A stretch of 64,000 bases of DNA from JBJHDF01 sp050486405 (GCA_050486405.1 JBJHDF010000021.1:1-64000), one strand, 5' to 3'; shown: positions 31,149-40,119, counted from the first letter of the stretch. The notes: generated by a model not told the origin, from the sequence alone. Program-made: numbers and translations.

Positions 31149-31280
31149 GACACCCCTCCCGTCTGAAAAATAGGGACAAGATTATACGTTTTTTGCAGCT
31201 ACTGATGCTCAGAGAGAGCAAATTGGTTACCATTGACCCCGGCAACCGAGCCACCCAAAAGCTTTCAAAAGACCAGCATC

Positions 31281-32801
31281 ATGCCCGAATCCTATATAAA
31301 GCGCATCCTCAACGCCCGCATCTACGATCTCGCGGTGGAAACCCCACTGGAAAACGCCGCACTGCTGTCCCAACGCACCGGCAACCAGGTATTGCTGAAG
31401 CGCGAAGACCTGCAGCCGGTGTTTTCCTTCAAAATTCGCGGCGCCTACAACAAACTGTTGCAACTGAGCGAGACCGAGCGGGAGAAGGGCGTCATTTGCG
31501 CCTCGGCGGGCAACCACGCCCAGGGGCTGGCCCTGGGCGCCAAGCACCTGGGTATCAAGGCCACCATCGTCATGCCCCGCACCACACCGCAGATCAAGGT
31601 GGACGCCGTGCGCGCCCGGGGCGCCAAGGTGGTGTTGCACGGCGACAGCTTCGACGAGGCCTCGGAGCACGCCCGGGAGCTGGTGGCGAGCAAGGGCCTG
31701 ACCTATATCCACCCCTTCGACGATCCGGATGTCATCGCCGGCCAGGGCACCATCGCCATGGAAATCCTGCGCCAATATCCCGGGCACATCGATGCCATCT
31801 TTGTGGCGGTGGGCGGCGGCGGTCTCTGCGCCGGCATCGCCGCCTACGTCAAGTATGTACGGCCCCACGTCAAGATCATCGCTGTGGAATCCGAAGAGTC
31901 CGCCTGCCTCAAGGCGGCGCTGGAGAAAAACCGCCGGGTGACCCTGCCCCAGGTGGGCCTGTTTGCCGACGGCATAGCCGTGGCCCAGATCGGCAAGGAA
32001 ACCTTCCGGGTGCTGAAGCAGACCGTGGATCAGGTGATCACCGTGAACACCGACGAAATCTGCGCCGGCATCAAGGACATCTTTGAAGACACCCGCTCCA
32101 TCGCCGAACCGGCCGGCGCCGTCAGCGTGGCCGGATTGAAAAAGTACGTGGAGGAAAACGGCTGCCAGGGGCAGACCTTCGTCGCCATCGACTGTGGCGC
32201 GAACATCAACTTCGACCGACTGCGCTACATCTCAGAACGCACGGAGATCGGCGAGAAGCGCGAGGCGATCCTGGCGGTGACCATCCCCGAGCGCCCGGGA
32301 GCTTACCGGGAGTTCTGCAAGGCACTGGGGCGACGCAACATTACCGAGTTCAACTACCGCTACGCGGACAGCAGGGATGCCCAGATATTCGTCGGAGTCC
32401 AGGTAGCCAATGGCGACGGGGACCGAAACGAACTGGTGGCGGAACTGGAAGAACAGGGCTATCAGGTGGTGGACATGACCGACAACGAACTGGCCAAGCT
32501 GCACATCCGCCACATGGTCGGAGGCCATGCGCCCAGCATAACTGACGAAGTGATCTACCGCTTCGAGTTTCCAGAACGCCCAGGCGCCCTGTACAACTTC
32601 CTCACCCGGGCGGCCGGGCGCTGGAATATCTCGCTGTTCCACTACCGCAACCACGGCGCCGCCTACGGCCGGGTGCTGGTGGGGATGCAGGTGCCCTCTG
32701 GCGAGCGGCGCCAGGTGAAGCAGTTCCTGGACGAGTTGGGCTATCCCTATTGGGACGAAACCGACAATGAGGCCTATCGCTTCTTCCTCGGCAACAGCTG
32801 A
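31281..32801 (+). CDS. ilvA: Threonine ammonia-lyase, biosynthetic
   Basis: 506 residues from ATG 31281; the longer frame from a TTG at 31233 is not favoured. PLP enzyme: K51 in PVFSFKIRGAYNKL binds the cofactor, SAGNHAQGLALGA and VGGGGLCAGIAAYVK bind substrate and phosphate. Two C-terminal ACT-like regulatory domains (EAILAVTIPERPGAYREFC and YRFEFPERPGALYNFL) mark the isoleucine-inhibited biosynthetic form. It makes 2-oxobutyrate for isoleucine. Divergent from rpiA. Confidence 0.95.
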   Translation: MPESYIKRILNARIYDLAVETPLENAALLSQRTGNQVLLKREDLQPVFSFKIRGAYNKLLQLSETEREKGVICASAGNHAQGLALGAKHLGIKATIVMPRTTPQIKVDAVRARGAKVVLHGDSFDEASEHARELVASKGLTYIHPFDDPDVIAGQGTIAMEILRQYPGHIDAIFVAVGGGGLCAGIAAYVKYVRPHVKIIAVESEESACLKAALEKNRRVTLPQVGLFADGIAVAQIGKETFRVLKQTVDQVITVNTDEICAGIKDIFEDTRSIAEPAGAVSVAGLKKYVEENGCQGQTFVAIDCGANINFDRLRYISERTEIGEKREAILAVTIPERPGAYREFCKALGRRNITEFNYRYADSRDAQIFVGVQVANGDGDRNELVAELEEQGYQVVDMTDNELAKLHIRHMVGGHAPSITDEVIYRFEFPERPGALYNFLTRAAGRWNISLFHYRNHGAAYGRVLVGMQVPSGERRQVKQFLDELGYPYWDETDNEAYRFFLGNS

Positions 32802-32833
32802 CTCCGCTGAAAAAGCGAAAAACAACACTATTT

Positions 32834-32859
32834 CGGGCCTTTTCCCCGAAAAAGGCCCG
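32834..32859. terminator. Hairpin after ilvA, possible terminator
   Basis: CGGGCCTTTT (32834-32843) pairs perfectly with AAAAGGCCCG (32850-32859) around a 6-base loop, 33 bp after the ilvA stop. No T-run follows on the plus strand, so termination efficiency is uncertain. Confidence 0.45.
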
Positions 32860-32866
32860 CAAAACG

Positions 32867-32894
32867 TTGACTTTTACCACTCGGGGTCTAGAAT
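32867..32894 (+). promoter_or_regulatory. Strong sigma-70 promoter with structured leader
   Basis: TTGACT (32867-32872), 16-bp spacer, TAGAAT (32889-32894). The predicted transcript starts near 32901 and at once folds: CCCCGG pairs with CCGGGG at 32935-32940, enclosing GCGGCAG-GCA-CTGCCGC (32919-32935). About 210 nt of leader precede the 47-codon gene at 33113. Confidence 0.55.
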
Positions 32895-33112
32895 CAGTAC
32901 CCCCCGGTGAAAAAGTGTGCGGCAGGCACTGCCGCCGGGGCACTGGATCCGGATCGGCCTTTCGAGTGATTTACCAGGGATAGACTGCCCACCCAGGGCA
33001 CGCCAGACCCGATACCACTATGTGTATGACCATGAGCATGGTTCCCGGCCAGCGCGCCATGCGCGGGCAGGAGTTCCGTGACAAATAAAATCGTGTACAA
33101 GGTAGCTCGACC

Positions 33113-33256
33113 ATGAAACTCGATATTGTTCCTCTGGTGGTACTGATTTTTTGCCTGGGCGTTTTTGCCAGTGCGCTTGCCGCCTCTGACCTGTTTTCCA
33201 GCAGCAGTTCCGAAACATCCGAAGTCGCTGCCCGACAGAGTCAGGACTCCCGTTAA
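33113..33256 (+). CDS. 47-residue membrane or secreted small protein
   Basis: ATG 33113 opens 47 codons ending in TAA 33254-33256. Residues 4-24 are strongly hydrophobic (IVPLVVLIFCLGVFASALAA), followed by a hydrophilic Ser/Glu/Gln tail (SSSSSETSEVAARQ). It is either a single-pass inner-membrane small protein or a cleaved signal peptide with a short tail. A weak ribosome site (AAGGTAG) lies about 9 bp upstream and a strong promoter about 210 bp upstream. No family is recognised. Confidence 0.55.
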   Translation: MKLDIVPLVVLIFCLGVFASALAASDLFSSSSSETSEVAARQSQDSR

Positions 33257-33273
33257 CGCTTACAGCCCCGGGA

Positions 33274-33912
33274 TCAATCGCCCGTCAGGCGGTTGATCCT
33301 GTCACACCGGATTATCTCCCCATCGGTCACCACCCAGTGCAAGGGCAGGTCCCAGTGCGCCACCGGCAGCGAGGGCTCCTCCTGACAGCGGTGGGCCAAG
33401 CCAACCCGCAGAGGCCCACAGCGCCGTCTTCCACGGGGCAACGCCGCCAGGGTTCGGTCATAGAAACCGCCGCCCATGCCCAGCCGGTTGCCCCGGCGAT
33501 CAAACCCCACCAGCGGCATCAACACCATATCCAGTTGCGCTGGCGACAGTCTCTTGCCTCGCCCCGGCTCAGGAATGCCAAAACCGTTGCGCCGCAGACG
33601 TGTACCGGGTCGGTAACGGACAAAGTTCAGGTGAATGTTGGGCCAACGGGCAAGGCAGGGCAGGTAGCAGGCCTTGCCCATGCGCCAGGCGCGGCGCAAC
33701 AGGGGCCGGGGATCGATCTCCCCGTCCGCGGGCCAATAAAAAGCTACGCGCCGGGCACGCAGGAATTCCCCTCGACGCAGCAGATGCGCCTTGAGCGCCC
33801 GCGCCGCGCCGCGCTGTTCGGCTTGACTCAGGGCACGACGACGACCGCGCAAACGCTTGCGCAGCCCATTGCGGGACGATTTGCCGGACGTAAGAAGAGA
33901 GGGTTCGGCCAT
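33274..33912 (-). CDS. fau: 5-formyltetrahydrofolate cyclo-ligase
   Basis: 212 residues from ATG 33912; a longer frame to 34002 would run into the 6S RNA and is rejected. Family motifs: RKRLRGRRRALS (N-terminal Lys/Arg), VAFYWPADGEIDPRPLL, MVLMPLVGFDRRGNRLGMGGGFYDRTLA (ATP/phosphate site) and VGLAHRCQE. Converts 5-formyl-THF to methenyl-THF with ATP. Lies directly downstream of 6S RNA on the same strand, as ygfA does in Escherichia coli, where both share a transcript. Confidence 0.93.
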   Translation of the reverse strand: MAEPSLLTSGKSSRNGLRKRLRGRRRALSQAEQRGAARALKAHLLRRGEFLRARRVAFYWPADGEIDPRPLLRRAWRMGKACYLPCLARWPNIHLNFVRYRPGTRLRRNGFGIPEPGRGKRLSPAQLDMVLMPLVGFDRRGNRLGMGGGFYDRTLAALPRGRRRCGPLRVGLAHRCQEEPSLPVAHWDLPLHWVVTDGEIIRCDRINRLTGD

Positions 33913-33950
33913 GGAAACAGCCTGGCGGAAACAGACAAATGGAAAGGTGA

Positions 33951-34127
33951 AGATAGCCCCGATGATGCCGCTGCCAAGAGGGCCTCGAACCCAAAGGTTC
34001 AAGGTGGCGATGCCAGTGGTGCTTTAGGCTTTCCGTCTTGCGGACCTGCTCACCGCACCGACAAGGCAAAGCCGGCACTACGGTTATCGGCTCAAGGACT
34101 AAGTCGGCTGGCTAACATCCCAGGGCT
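33951..34127 (-). ncRNA. ssrS: 6S RNA (ssrS)
   Basis: Between zapA and fau on the minus strand, the invariable gammaproteobacterial position. A promoter TTACAG (34163-34158), 18-bp spacer, TATACT (34139-34134) predicts a start near 34127. The 5' end AGCCCTGGGATGTTAGCC can pair with the 3' part CATCATCGGGGCT, and the hairpin CTTGAACCTTTGGGTTCGAG typical of the 3' half is present. About 177 nt, near the usual 180. It binds sigma-70 RNA polymerase in stationary phase. Ends are good to a few bases only. Confidence 0.85.
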
Positions 34128-34181
34128 GACCCCAGTATAGCAGTTCCCAGGTGACAGCTGTAACCCGCGCGGGGAAAAACC

Positions 34182-34484
34182 CTAGCGGGCGGATTCGAGT
34201 ATCTTGAAGGCCCGATCTATTTTGTCGTGCAGGCGCTGCAGTTCTGCCTTGCTGGCGGTTTTGCGGCTGGCGGAGTTTTTGGCCTTAAGCAGTTCGTGGC
34301 TGAGGTTGAGGGCCGCCATCACGGCGATGCGCTCCAGCCCCACCACCGAACCGGCGCCCTTGATGCCGCGCATGCGTTCGTCCAGCAGTTGCGCCGACTC
34401 CAACAGGGCACTGCGCTCGCTGGGTGGACAGGCCACCTGATAGTCCTTGTCCAGAATCCTGACCGTAACGGTTTCACTGCTCAT
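34182..34484 (-). CDS. zapA: Cell division protein ZapA
   Basis: 100 residues. N-terminal beta domain (VTVRILDKDYQVACPPSERSALLESAQLLDERM) and long C-terminal helix/coiled coil, the ZapA architecture. It bundles FtsZ filaments at the septum. Followed by 6S RNA and fau on the same strand; preceded at 17 bp by a small coiled-coil gene. Confidence 0.93.
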   Translation of the reverse strand: MSSETVTVRILDKDYQVACPPSERSALLESAQLLDERMRGIKGAGSVVGLERIAVMAALNLSHELLKAKNSASRKTASKAELQRLHDKIDRAFKILESAR

Positions 34485-34501
34485 ACAGACCTCCTGCCGA
34501 C

Positions 34502-34708
34502 CTACTCGGCTTCCAGGCTCTTGAGCCGTTTGATCATGGACTCGACACGGGTGCGGGCCAGATCGTTCTTTTCCATCAACCGGGTGCGCTCGCGCAGCCA
34601 GTCACCCTCCCGCTCCCTGAGATCCCGGTTCTCCTGTTGCAGGCTGGCGCACTGCTCCAGCAGCCTGTCCAGTTTGGCTTCCAGGGATTTCAACAGATCA
34701 TCGGACAT
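34502..34708 (-). CDS. Small coiled-coil protein (TIGR02449 / ZapB-like)
   Basis: 68 residues, almost entirely one heptad-repeat helix (LLKSLEAKLDRLLEQCASLQQENRDLREREGDW). Proteins of this length and pattern lie directly upstream of zapA across gammaproteobacteria and are annotated as the TIGR02449 family; a ZapB-like role in division is plausible but unproven. Confidence 0.85.
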   Translation of the reverse strand: MSDDLLKSLEAKLDRLLEQCASLQQENRDLREREGDWLRERTRLMEKNDLARTRVESMIKRLKSLEAE

Positions 34709-34879
34709 AGGCGCAGGGACCGGGTGGATTTACCGGCTACTATATTGCGCCCGGCACAGGCGGTCAATCAACCACCACAGAACCGCGTCACGGAATCTGG
34801 TAGCATAAACGAACATGAGAACATTGTTGCAACAGCCTTGAGCGCGACAAGAAACAGCCCTGAACGAGCCCAATCTGAC

Positions 34880-35458
34880 ATGAGTGACTCCCCCACCCTG
34901 CCCAACACTTTCGAAATGCTCAACCGCCTGATCGTACCCCGGGGTGCGCTGAGCTCTCCGGCAGAACTGCACGGCATGCTCTGCGGCAAGCTCAGCGGCG
35001 GCGCCGCGCTGGACAGAGACGACTGGCTGGGCACAGCGGTGGAGTTTCTCGACCTCACCGATGCGCCGGACGCCGAGATATCCGGCGCCCTGGATCGGCT
35101 GCTGGCGGATACTGCCACACAGCTGCAAAGTGAAACCTTCGCCCTGGAATTGTTGCTGCCTGACGATCGCGCGCCTTTCGAGCAGCGGGTGGAAGCGCTG
35201 GGGCAGTGGTGCCACGGCTTTCTCAACGGTTTTGGCAGCGCCGGCATTGCCGGCGACCGCCAATTGTCCGCCGAGGCCGCCGAAGCGCTGCGGGACTTCG
35301 CCGCCATTGCCCAGATCGAAGCCGAACCCGAGGAAAATGAGGAGGGCGAAGCCGACCTGATGGAAATCAGCGAGTATGTCCGCATCGCCGCGCTCAACCT
35401 GTACCTGGAACTGGCCGGACCCGCCAAGAGCGCGCCAGCCAACAGTACGCTGCACTGA
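34880..35458 (+). CDS. ygfB: UPF0149 / YgfB family protein
   Basis: 192 residues from ATG 34880; longer frames overlap the divergent coiled-coil gene. Typical pieces: LSSPAELHGMLCGKLSGG near the N-terminus, LLPDDRAPFEQRVEALGQWCHGFLNGFG in the centre and an acidic C-terminal helix ending in RIAALNLYLEL. YgfB-type proteins are helical dimers; in Pseudomonas YgfB modulates ampDh3 and beta-lactam tolerance. First gene of ygfB-pepP-ubiH-ubiI; 12 bp to pepP. Confidence 0.9.
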   Translation: MSDSPTLPNTFEMLNRLIVPRGALSSPAELHGMLCGKLSGGAALDRDDWLGTAVEFLDLTDAPDAEISGALDRLLADTATQLQSETFALELLLPDDRAPFEQRVEALGQWCHGFLNGFGSAGIAGDRQLSAEAAEALRDFAAIAQIEAEPEENEEGEADLMEISEYVRIAALNLYLELAGPAKSAPANSTLH

Positions 35459-35470
35459 CAGAGGCGCACC

Positions 35471-36790
35471 ATGAGAATCACCCGACAGGAATTCGCCCGC
35501 CGCCGCAAGGCCCTGATGGCCGCCATGGAGCCGGACAGTATCGCCATAGTCGCCGCCGCCCCGGAAAAACCCCGCAGCCGCGATACCGACTACCCCTACC
35601 GTCAGGACAGCGATTTCTACTACCTGTCCGGCTTTCCCGAACCCGAGGCGGTACTGGCGCTGATCCCCGGCCGCGCCCACGGCGAATATGTGCTCTTTTG
35701 CCGGGAGCGGGATCCCGCCCGGGAAATCTGGGACGGCCACCGCGCCGGCCCCGAAGGCGCCTGCAACATCTACCAGGCCGACGACGCCTTCCCCATCGAC
35801 GACATCGACGAGATACTACCCGGCCTGATCGAGGGTCGGGAGCGGGTCTACTACGCCATGGGCAAGGACCCGGATTTCGACAGCCACGTCATGTCCTGGA
35901 TCAACACCATCCGCGCCAAGGTGCGCTCCGGCGCTACTCCGCCCGGTGAATTTCTGGATCTGAGCCATTTCATCAACGACATGCGGCTGTTCAAGAGTGC
36001 CGCCGAACTGCGCCTGATGGGTGAAGCCGCCGCCATCACCGCCCGGGCCCACTGTCGGGCCATGAAATTCGCCTCGCCCGGCCGTACCGAGTATCAGTTG
36101 GAGGCGGAGATACTGCACGAGTTCGGTCTCAGCGGCGCCCGCCACCCGGCCTACAACAGCATTGTCGGCAGCGGCAGGAACGGCTGCATCCTGCACTACA
36201 TCGAGAACACCGCCACCCTGAAGGACGGCGATTTGGTGCTGATTGATGCCGGCTGCGAACTGGAGCACTACGCCGCCGATGTCACCCGCACCTTCCCGGT
36301 CAACGGCCGTTTCAGTCCCGAACAAAAAGCCCTGTACAACATCGTTCTGGAGGCGCAACTGGCCGCCATCGAACAGGCTCGCCCCGGCAACCACTGGAAT
36401 GACCCCCACGAAGCGGCACTGAAAGTCATCACCGCCGGCCTGGTAAAGCTGGGGTTGCTGGAGGGCGAACTGGATGACCTGCTGGCCGACGAAGCCTACC
36501 GGCCCTTTTTCATGCACCGCACCGGCCACTGGCTGGGCATGGACGTGCACGACGTGGGCGACTACAAGGTGGATGGCCAGTGGCGACTGCTGGAGCCGGG
36601 CATGGTGATGACCGTGGAACCGGGCATTTACGTGGCGCCGGACAACGATCAGGTGGCGCGCAAATGGCGCGGCATCGGCATTCGCATTGAGGACGATGTG
36701 GCCGTCACCAGGGACGGCCCCCAGGTGCTGTCGTCCGGCGCCCCAAAAACCGTGGCCGAGATCGAAGCCCTGATGGGCGCGGCGGTCTGA
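35471..36790 (+). CDS. pepP: Xaa-Pro aminopeptidase (aminopeptidase P II)
   Basis: 439 residues, usual length. N-terminal creatinase-like domain (TDYPYRQDSDFYYLSGFPEPEAVL) and C-terminal pita-bread fold with the dinuclear metal ligands in VLIDAGCELEHYAADVTRTFP (two Asp), HRTGHWLGMDVHDVG (His), MVMTVEPGIY (Glu) and GIRIEDD (Glu). Removes the N-terminal residue before proline from peptides. Middle of the ygfB-pepP-ubiH-ubiI operon. Confidence 0.95.
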   Translation: MRITRQEFARRRKALMAAMEPDSIAIVAAAPEKPRSRDTDYPYRQDSDFYYLSGFPEPEAVLALIPGRAHGEYVLFCRERDPAREIWDGHRAGPEGACNIYQADDAFPIDDIDEILPGLIEGRERVYYAMGKDPDFDSHVMSWINTIRAKVRSGATPPGEFLDLSHFINDMRLFKSAAELRLMGEAAAITARAHCRAMKFASPGRTEYQLEAEILHEFGLSGARHPAYNSIVGSGRNGCILHYIENTATLKDGDLVLIDAGCELEHYAADVTRTFPVNGRFSPEQKALYNIVLEAQLAAIEQARPGNHWNDPHEAALKVITAGLVKLGLLEGELDDLLADEAYRPFFMHRTGHWLGMDVHDVGDYKVDGQWRLLEPGMVMTVEPGIYVAPDNDQVARKWRGIGIRIEDDVAVTRDGPQVLSSGAPKTVAEIEALMGAAV

Positions 36791-36795
36791 CCGCC

Positions 36796-38016
36796 ATGGC
36801 TACCGCCAAAGCGCCGAACACCTGGGATATCGCCATAGTCGGCGGCGGCATGGTGGGTGCCAGCCTCGCCTGCCTGCTGGCCCGCAGCCAACCCCGCTGG
36901 CGGGTGGTTTTGCTGGAAAGCCAACCCATTCGCCGCAGCCAGTACCAAAGCAGTTTCGACAACCGCTCCACCGCCCTGGCCCGGGGCAGCCTGGACCTGC
37001 TGGCCCGCGCCGGCCTCTGGCCGGAACTGGCCGCGCACGCCACCCCCATCCAGCGCGTTCACGTCTCGGATCGGGGCCACCCGGCGGGCCACCTGATCGA
37101 GGACGGCGAACCCCTGGGACAGGTGGTGGAAAACCCCTGGTTGGGGCAGGTGCTGCTGCGGCAACTGCAGGCCAGCGGCGTCGAGTATCTGGCCCCCGTG
37201 ACCGTGCAGGCACTGCTCCCCCGGCGGGACAGCGCGCAACTGTCACTGGCCGATGGCCGCACCCTGCACACCCGATTGGCGGTGATAGCCAACGGCGACC
37301 GCTCGCCTCTGGGCCGCACCCTGGGCATGGATGCCACGGTGACCGACTACCATCAGACGGCACTGGTGGCCAACGTCCGCTTCAGTGAGCCCCACGGGGG
37401 CACCGCCTACGAGCGCTTCACCGCCGCAGGGCCTCTGGCCCTGCTGCCCCTGGGTCAGAACGCGGACAGTCGCCGGGCCGCCCTGATCTGGACCCACGAC
37501 ACCAATACCGCCCCCCGCTGGTTGGCGGCGCCGGAGCCGGAATTTCTGGCCGGCCTGCAGGACAGTTTCGGCTGGCGGCTGGGGCGCTTCGAACGGGTGG
37601 GCAGTTGCCAGGCTTTCCCCCTGAGGTTGGTGAGCGCCAACGAACAGGTGCGCTCGCGCCTACTGCTGGCCGGCAATGCCGCTCACTTCCTGCACCCGGT
37701 GGCCGGCCAGGGTTTCAACCTGTCCCTGCGCGACTGCGCCTGCCTGACGGATACCCTGGCGGAGGCGGCCCGCAGCGGGTGCGACCCGGGCGAGCTGTCG
37801 GTGCTGGAGGACTATCTGGCCCGGCGCCGCGGCGATCAGTGGCTCACCAGCGGTTTCAGCGACAGCCTTACCCGGCTCTTCTCGCGCCGGGACCCGGGTG
37901 CGGTACTGCTGCGACAACTGGGGTTGCTGACGCTGGACCTGCTGCCACCAGCGGGCCGCCTGCTGGCTGCCCAGACCATGGGCACGGCCACCTGGCAGAG
38001 TGGAGCGCGCCCATGA
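36796..38016 (+). CDS. ubiH: UbiH-family FAD monooxygenase (2-octaprenyl-6-methoxyphenol hydroxylase type)
   Basis: 406 residues. FAD-binding GxGxxG-type motif IAIVGGGMVGASLACLLA at the start, ATLHTRLAVIANGDRSPLGR in the middle and the second FAD motif LLLAGNAAHFLHPVAGQGFNLSLRD, with NAAH where most paralogs have DAAH. Hydroxylates the ring during ubiquinone synthesis. Assignment as UbiH rather than a paralog rests on position after pepP. Overlaps the next gene by 4 bp. Confidence 0.9.
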   Translation: MATAKAPNTWDIAIVGGGMVGASLACLLARSQPRWRVVLLESQPIRRSQYQSSFDNRSTALARGSLDLLARAGLWPELAAHATPIQRVHVSDRGHPAGHLIEDGEPLGQVVENPWLGQVLLRQLQASGVEYLAPVTVQALLPRRDSAQLSLADGRTLHTRLAVIANGDRSPLGRTLGMDATVTDYHQTALVANVRFSEPHGGTAYERFTAAGPLALLPLGQNADSRRAALIWTHDTNTAPRWLAAPEPEFLAGLQDSFGWRLGRFERVGSCQAFPLRLVSANEQVRSRLLLAGNAAHFLHPVAGQGFNLSLRDCACLTDTLAEAARSGCDPGELSVLEDYLARRRGDQWLTSGFSDSLTRLFSRRDPGAVLLRQLGLLTLDLLPPAGRLLAAQTMGTATWQSGARP

Positions 38017-39236
38017 GCTTGGAGCGCCAGCACGACCTGATCATTGTCGGCGCCGGACTGGTGGGCTCGGCCCTGGCCTGCGCCCTGGCCGGCGAAGACC
38101 GGGACCTACGCATCGCCCTGCTGGAGGCGGGCCCGGAACCGATCCGGTTTACCGGCGAGGATTTCGACCCCCGGGTATCGGCTCTGACCCCTCGCTCGGA
38201 AGCCCTGCTGCGACGCCTGGGGGCCTGGGACGTCATGGCCGCCGAGCGCCTCTGTCCCTTTACCCATATGGACGTATGGGACGGCGAGGGCACCGGCCGC
38301 ATCCATTTCAGCGCCGCCGACATTCGCCACCCCCACCTGGGGCATATTGTGGAAAACTCCCAGGCCGTGCTGGCCCTGCAGCAGAGACTGGCGCAACTGC
38401 CCGGCGTCGAGTTGATCCGCCCTGCGCAGGCTGTGGGTCTGCGTGGCGACGACAGCGAGCGGCAACTGCAGCTGGACAACGGCGACACCCTGAGCGCGCC
38501 CCTGATTGTCGCCGCCGACGGTGCCAACTCGCGCCTGCGGCAACTGGCCGGTTTTCAGGTGCGCGAGTGGGCCTACGGCCAGCGCGCCATCGTCACCCGG
38601 GTGCGCTGCACCGAAGCGCACCGCTACACGGCCTGGCAGCGTTTTATGCACACGGGTCCGCTGGCCTTTCTACCGCTGCGCAACCAAGTTTCCGGCCACA
38701 CCGATGAACACCACTGCTCCATTGTCTGGTCCGCCGATGAGGCGCTGGCAGACACCCTGATGGCACTGGATGAGGAGAGCTTCCGCCGGACTCTGGCCGA
38801 CGCCTTCGAGCACCGCCTGGGTGACATCACTGCCTGCGATCCGCGCCTAGCGATCCCCCTGCACCAGCGCCATGCCACCGACTATGCGCGCCCCGGCGTC
38901 GTGCTGGTGGGCGACGCCGCCCACAGTATTCATCCGCTCGCAGGTCAGGGCGTAAACCTGGGACTGCTCGATGCCGATGCCCTGGCTGCGGAAATCCTGC
39001 GCGCCCGCCAGCGCAGCATTCCCCTGAGTGATATCAGCATTGGCCGCCGCTACCAGCGCCAGCGGCTGGGGCATAACCTGGCCATGATGGGCGCTATGGA
39101 AGGCTTCAAGCGGTTGTTTGGCAGCAACTCCCTGCCCCTGACGCTGCTGCGCAACACCGGCATGACGCAACTGGATTCCCTGCCCCTGCTCAAGCAGTTT
39201 ATTGTGCGACAGGCCATGGGTGCCGAAACCCCGTGA
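38013..39236 (+). CDS. ubiI: UbiI/VisC-family FAD monooxygenase of ubiquinone synthesis
   Basis: 407 residues from ATG 38013, which overlaps the ubiH stop (ATGA); a much longer frame inside ubiH is a shadow. DLIIVGAGLVGSALACALAG binds FAD, PLIVAADGANSRLRQLAG and GVVLVGDAAHSIHPLAGQGVNLGLLD are the conserved later motifs. UbiI is the C5 hydroxylase of the ubiquinone ring in Escherichia coli. Gene order ubiH-ubiI supports the name. Confidence 0.9.
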   Translation: MSLERQHDLIIVGAGLVGSALACALAGEDRDLRIALLEAGPEPIRFTGEDFDPRVSALTPRSEALLRRLGAWDVMAAERLCPFTHMDVWDGEGTGRIHFSAADIRHPHLGHIVENSQAVLALQQRLAQLPGVELIRPAQAVGLRGDDSERQLQLDNGDTLSAPLIVAADGANSRLRQLAGFQVREWAYGQRAIVTRVRCTEAHRYTAWQRFMHTGPLAFLPLRNQVSGHTDEHHCSIVWSADEALADTLMALDEESFRRTLADAFEHRLGDITACDPRLAIPLHQRHATDYARPGVVLVGDAAHSIHPLAGQGVNLGLLDADALAAEILRARQRSIPLSDISIGRRYQRQRLGHNLAMMGAMEGFKRLFGSNSLPLTLLRNTGMTQLDSLPLLKQFIVRQAMGAETP

Positions 39237-39583
39237 ATCAGCGCCGACCCGCTTTCCGGTGGCAGTGCATGAACAGGGCGTTGAACGCGCTGCTGCTGGC
39301 GATACTGGTGTTGAGTGCCGGCAGTTTTTTTTGGCTGGGTGAGGGATACGATCCCTGGTTGGCACTGGCGGCACTGAGCATGTCCGTGGGTGTGGCGCTG
39401 CACAACCGGTGGACGTATTTTGCCGCGGCGGTCTGGGGGCTGGCTGTCTATCAACTGGCTCGCGAAGGGTTGGCTCTGGAGTTCGCCCCGCGCCCGCTTA
39501 TGGTGCTGGGCCTTGTGACAGTCGCACTATCGCTGTACTTGCATGAGCGACTCGGGCGCGCAAAAAAAGCGCATGGTAAGTGA
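39233..39583 (+). CDS. Small membrane protein, unknown
   Basis: 116 residues from GTG 39233, overlapping the ubiI stop, or 104 residues from ATG 39269. Three or four hydrophobic segments (ALNALLLAILVLSAGSFFWL, PWLALAALSMSVGVAL, YFAAAVWGLAVYQLA, LMVLGLVTVALSLYLH) and a basic C-terminus (RLGRAKKAHGK). Translationally coupled to the ubiquinone operon. No family recognised. Confidence 0.65.
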   Translation: MNQRRPAFRWQCMNRALNALLLAILVLSAGSFFWLGEGYDPWLALAALSMSVGVALHNRWTYFAAAVWGLAVYQLAREGLALEFAPRPLMVLGLVTVALSLYLHERLGRAKKAHGK

Positions 39584-39891
39584 TGGATCTGACCAATATG
39601 TGACAAGCATTAAAAGCTATAAAAAAAAATCCTGTTATTAGTTTAATTCACAGCTCATCTATTGCACTGGTCTGATCTAAGTGCTTTAATTTTTCACTGC
39701 TAGTGATCGAGATCGGCCAAAGACACGTCCCTGCGAGTTGTTCAGCGCACTTCCCGAGCCTTTGTTCGCACCAAGACCATAGCAACGACCGGCTCGCCGG
39801 CCGTTTCACGCTGACCGAAGGCCCTTTGCCCGACGTCAGTTTTTAGTAAGCGCTCAGCACTGCTGGCGGGATTACGCAAGACGAGGAAAGT
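39584..39891 (+). promoter_or_regulatory. Intergenic region and probable long cold-shock leader
   Basis: 308 bp without a gene, ending at GAGGAAAG before the cold-shock gene. The first half is AT-rich (A-run at 39622-39630); the second contains GC-rich self-complementary stretches (GACCGGCTCGCCGGCCG near 39790). Long structured 5' leaders are known for csp genes; the start point is not determined here. Confidence 0.4.
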
Positions 39892-40104
39892 ATGTCAGAC
39901 CAAACGGTATCTGGTGTTGTTAAGTGGTTTAACGACGACAAGGGCTACGGATTTATCGAGCGTGAAGGCGGCTCGGATGTGTTCGTTCACTACCGCGCCA
40001 TCAACGGCAGCGGCCGCAAAACTCTGAAGGAAGGCCAGAGCGTGACCTTCGAGATCACCCAGGGCCAAAAAGGCCCCCAGGCCGAAAACGTCACACCGCT
40101 CTAA
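39892..40104 (+). CDS. Cold-shock protein of the CspA family
   Basis: 70 residues, single OB fold. RNA-binding motifs RNP1 KGYGFIE and RNP2 VFVHY are intact, with GVVKWFNDDKGYGFIEREGG at the N-terminal half. Binds single-stranded RNA/DNA as a chaperone. Strong ribosome site GAGGAAAG. Slightly unusual is YRAINGSGRKTLKEGQSV in place of the more common FSAI/HSAI, as in CspD/CapB-like members. Followed by a clear terminator. Confidence 0.95.
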   Translation: MSDQTVSGVVKWFNDDKGYGFIEREGGSDVFVHYRAINGSGRKTLKEGQSVTFEITQGQKGPQAENVTPL

Positions 40105-40119
40105 ACCAGCGTTGACACA

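Noticed and set aside
37605..38012. Long N-terminal extension of the UbiI gene
   Set aside because: It lies inside ubiH in another frame; family proteins start at the ATG overlapping the ubiH stop (38013).
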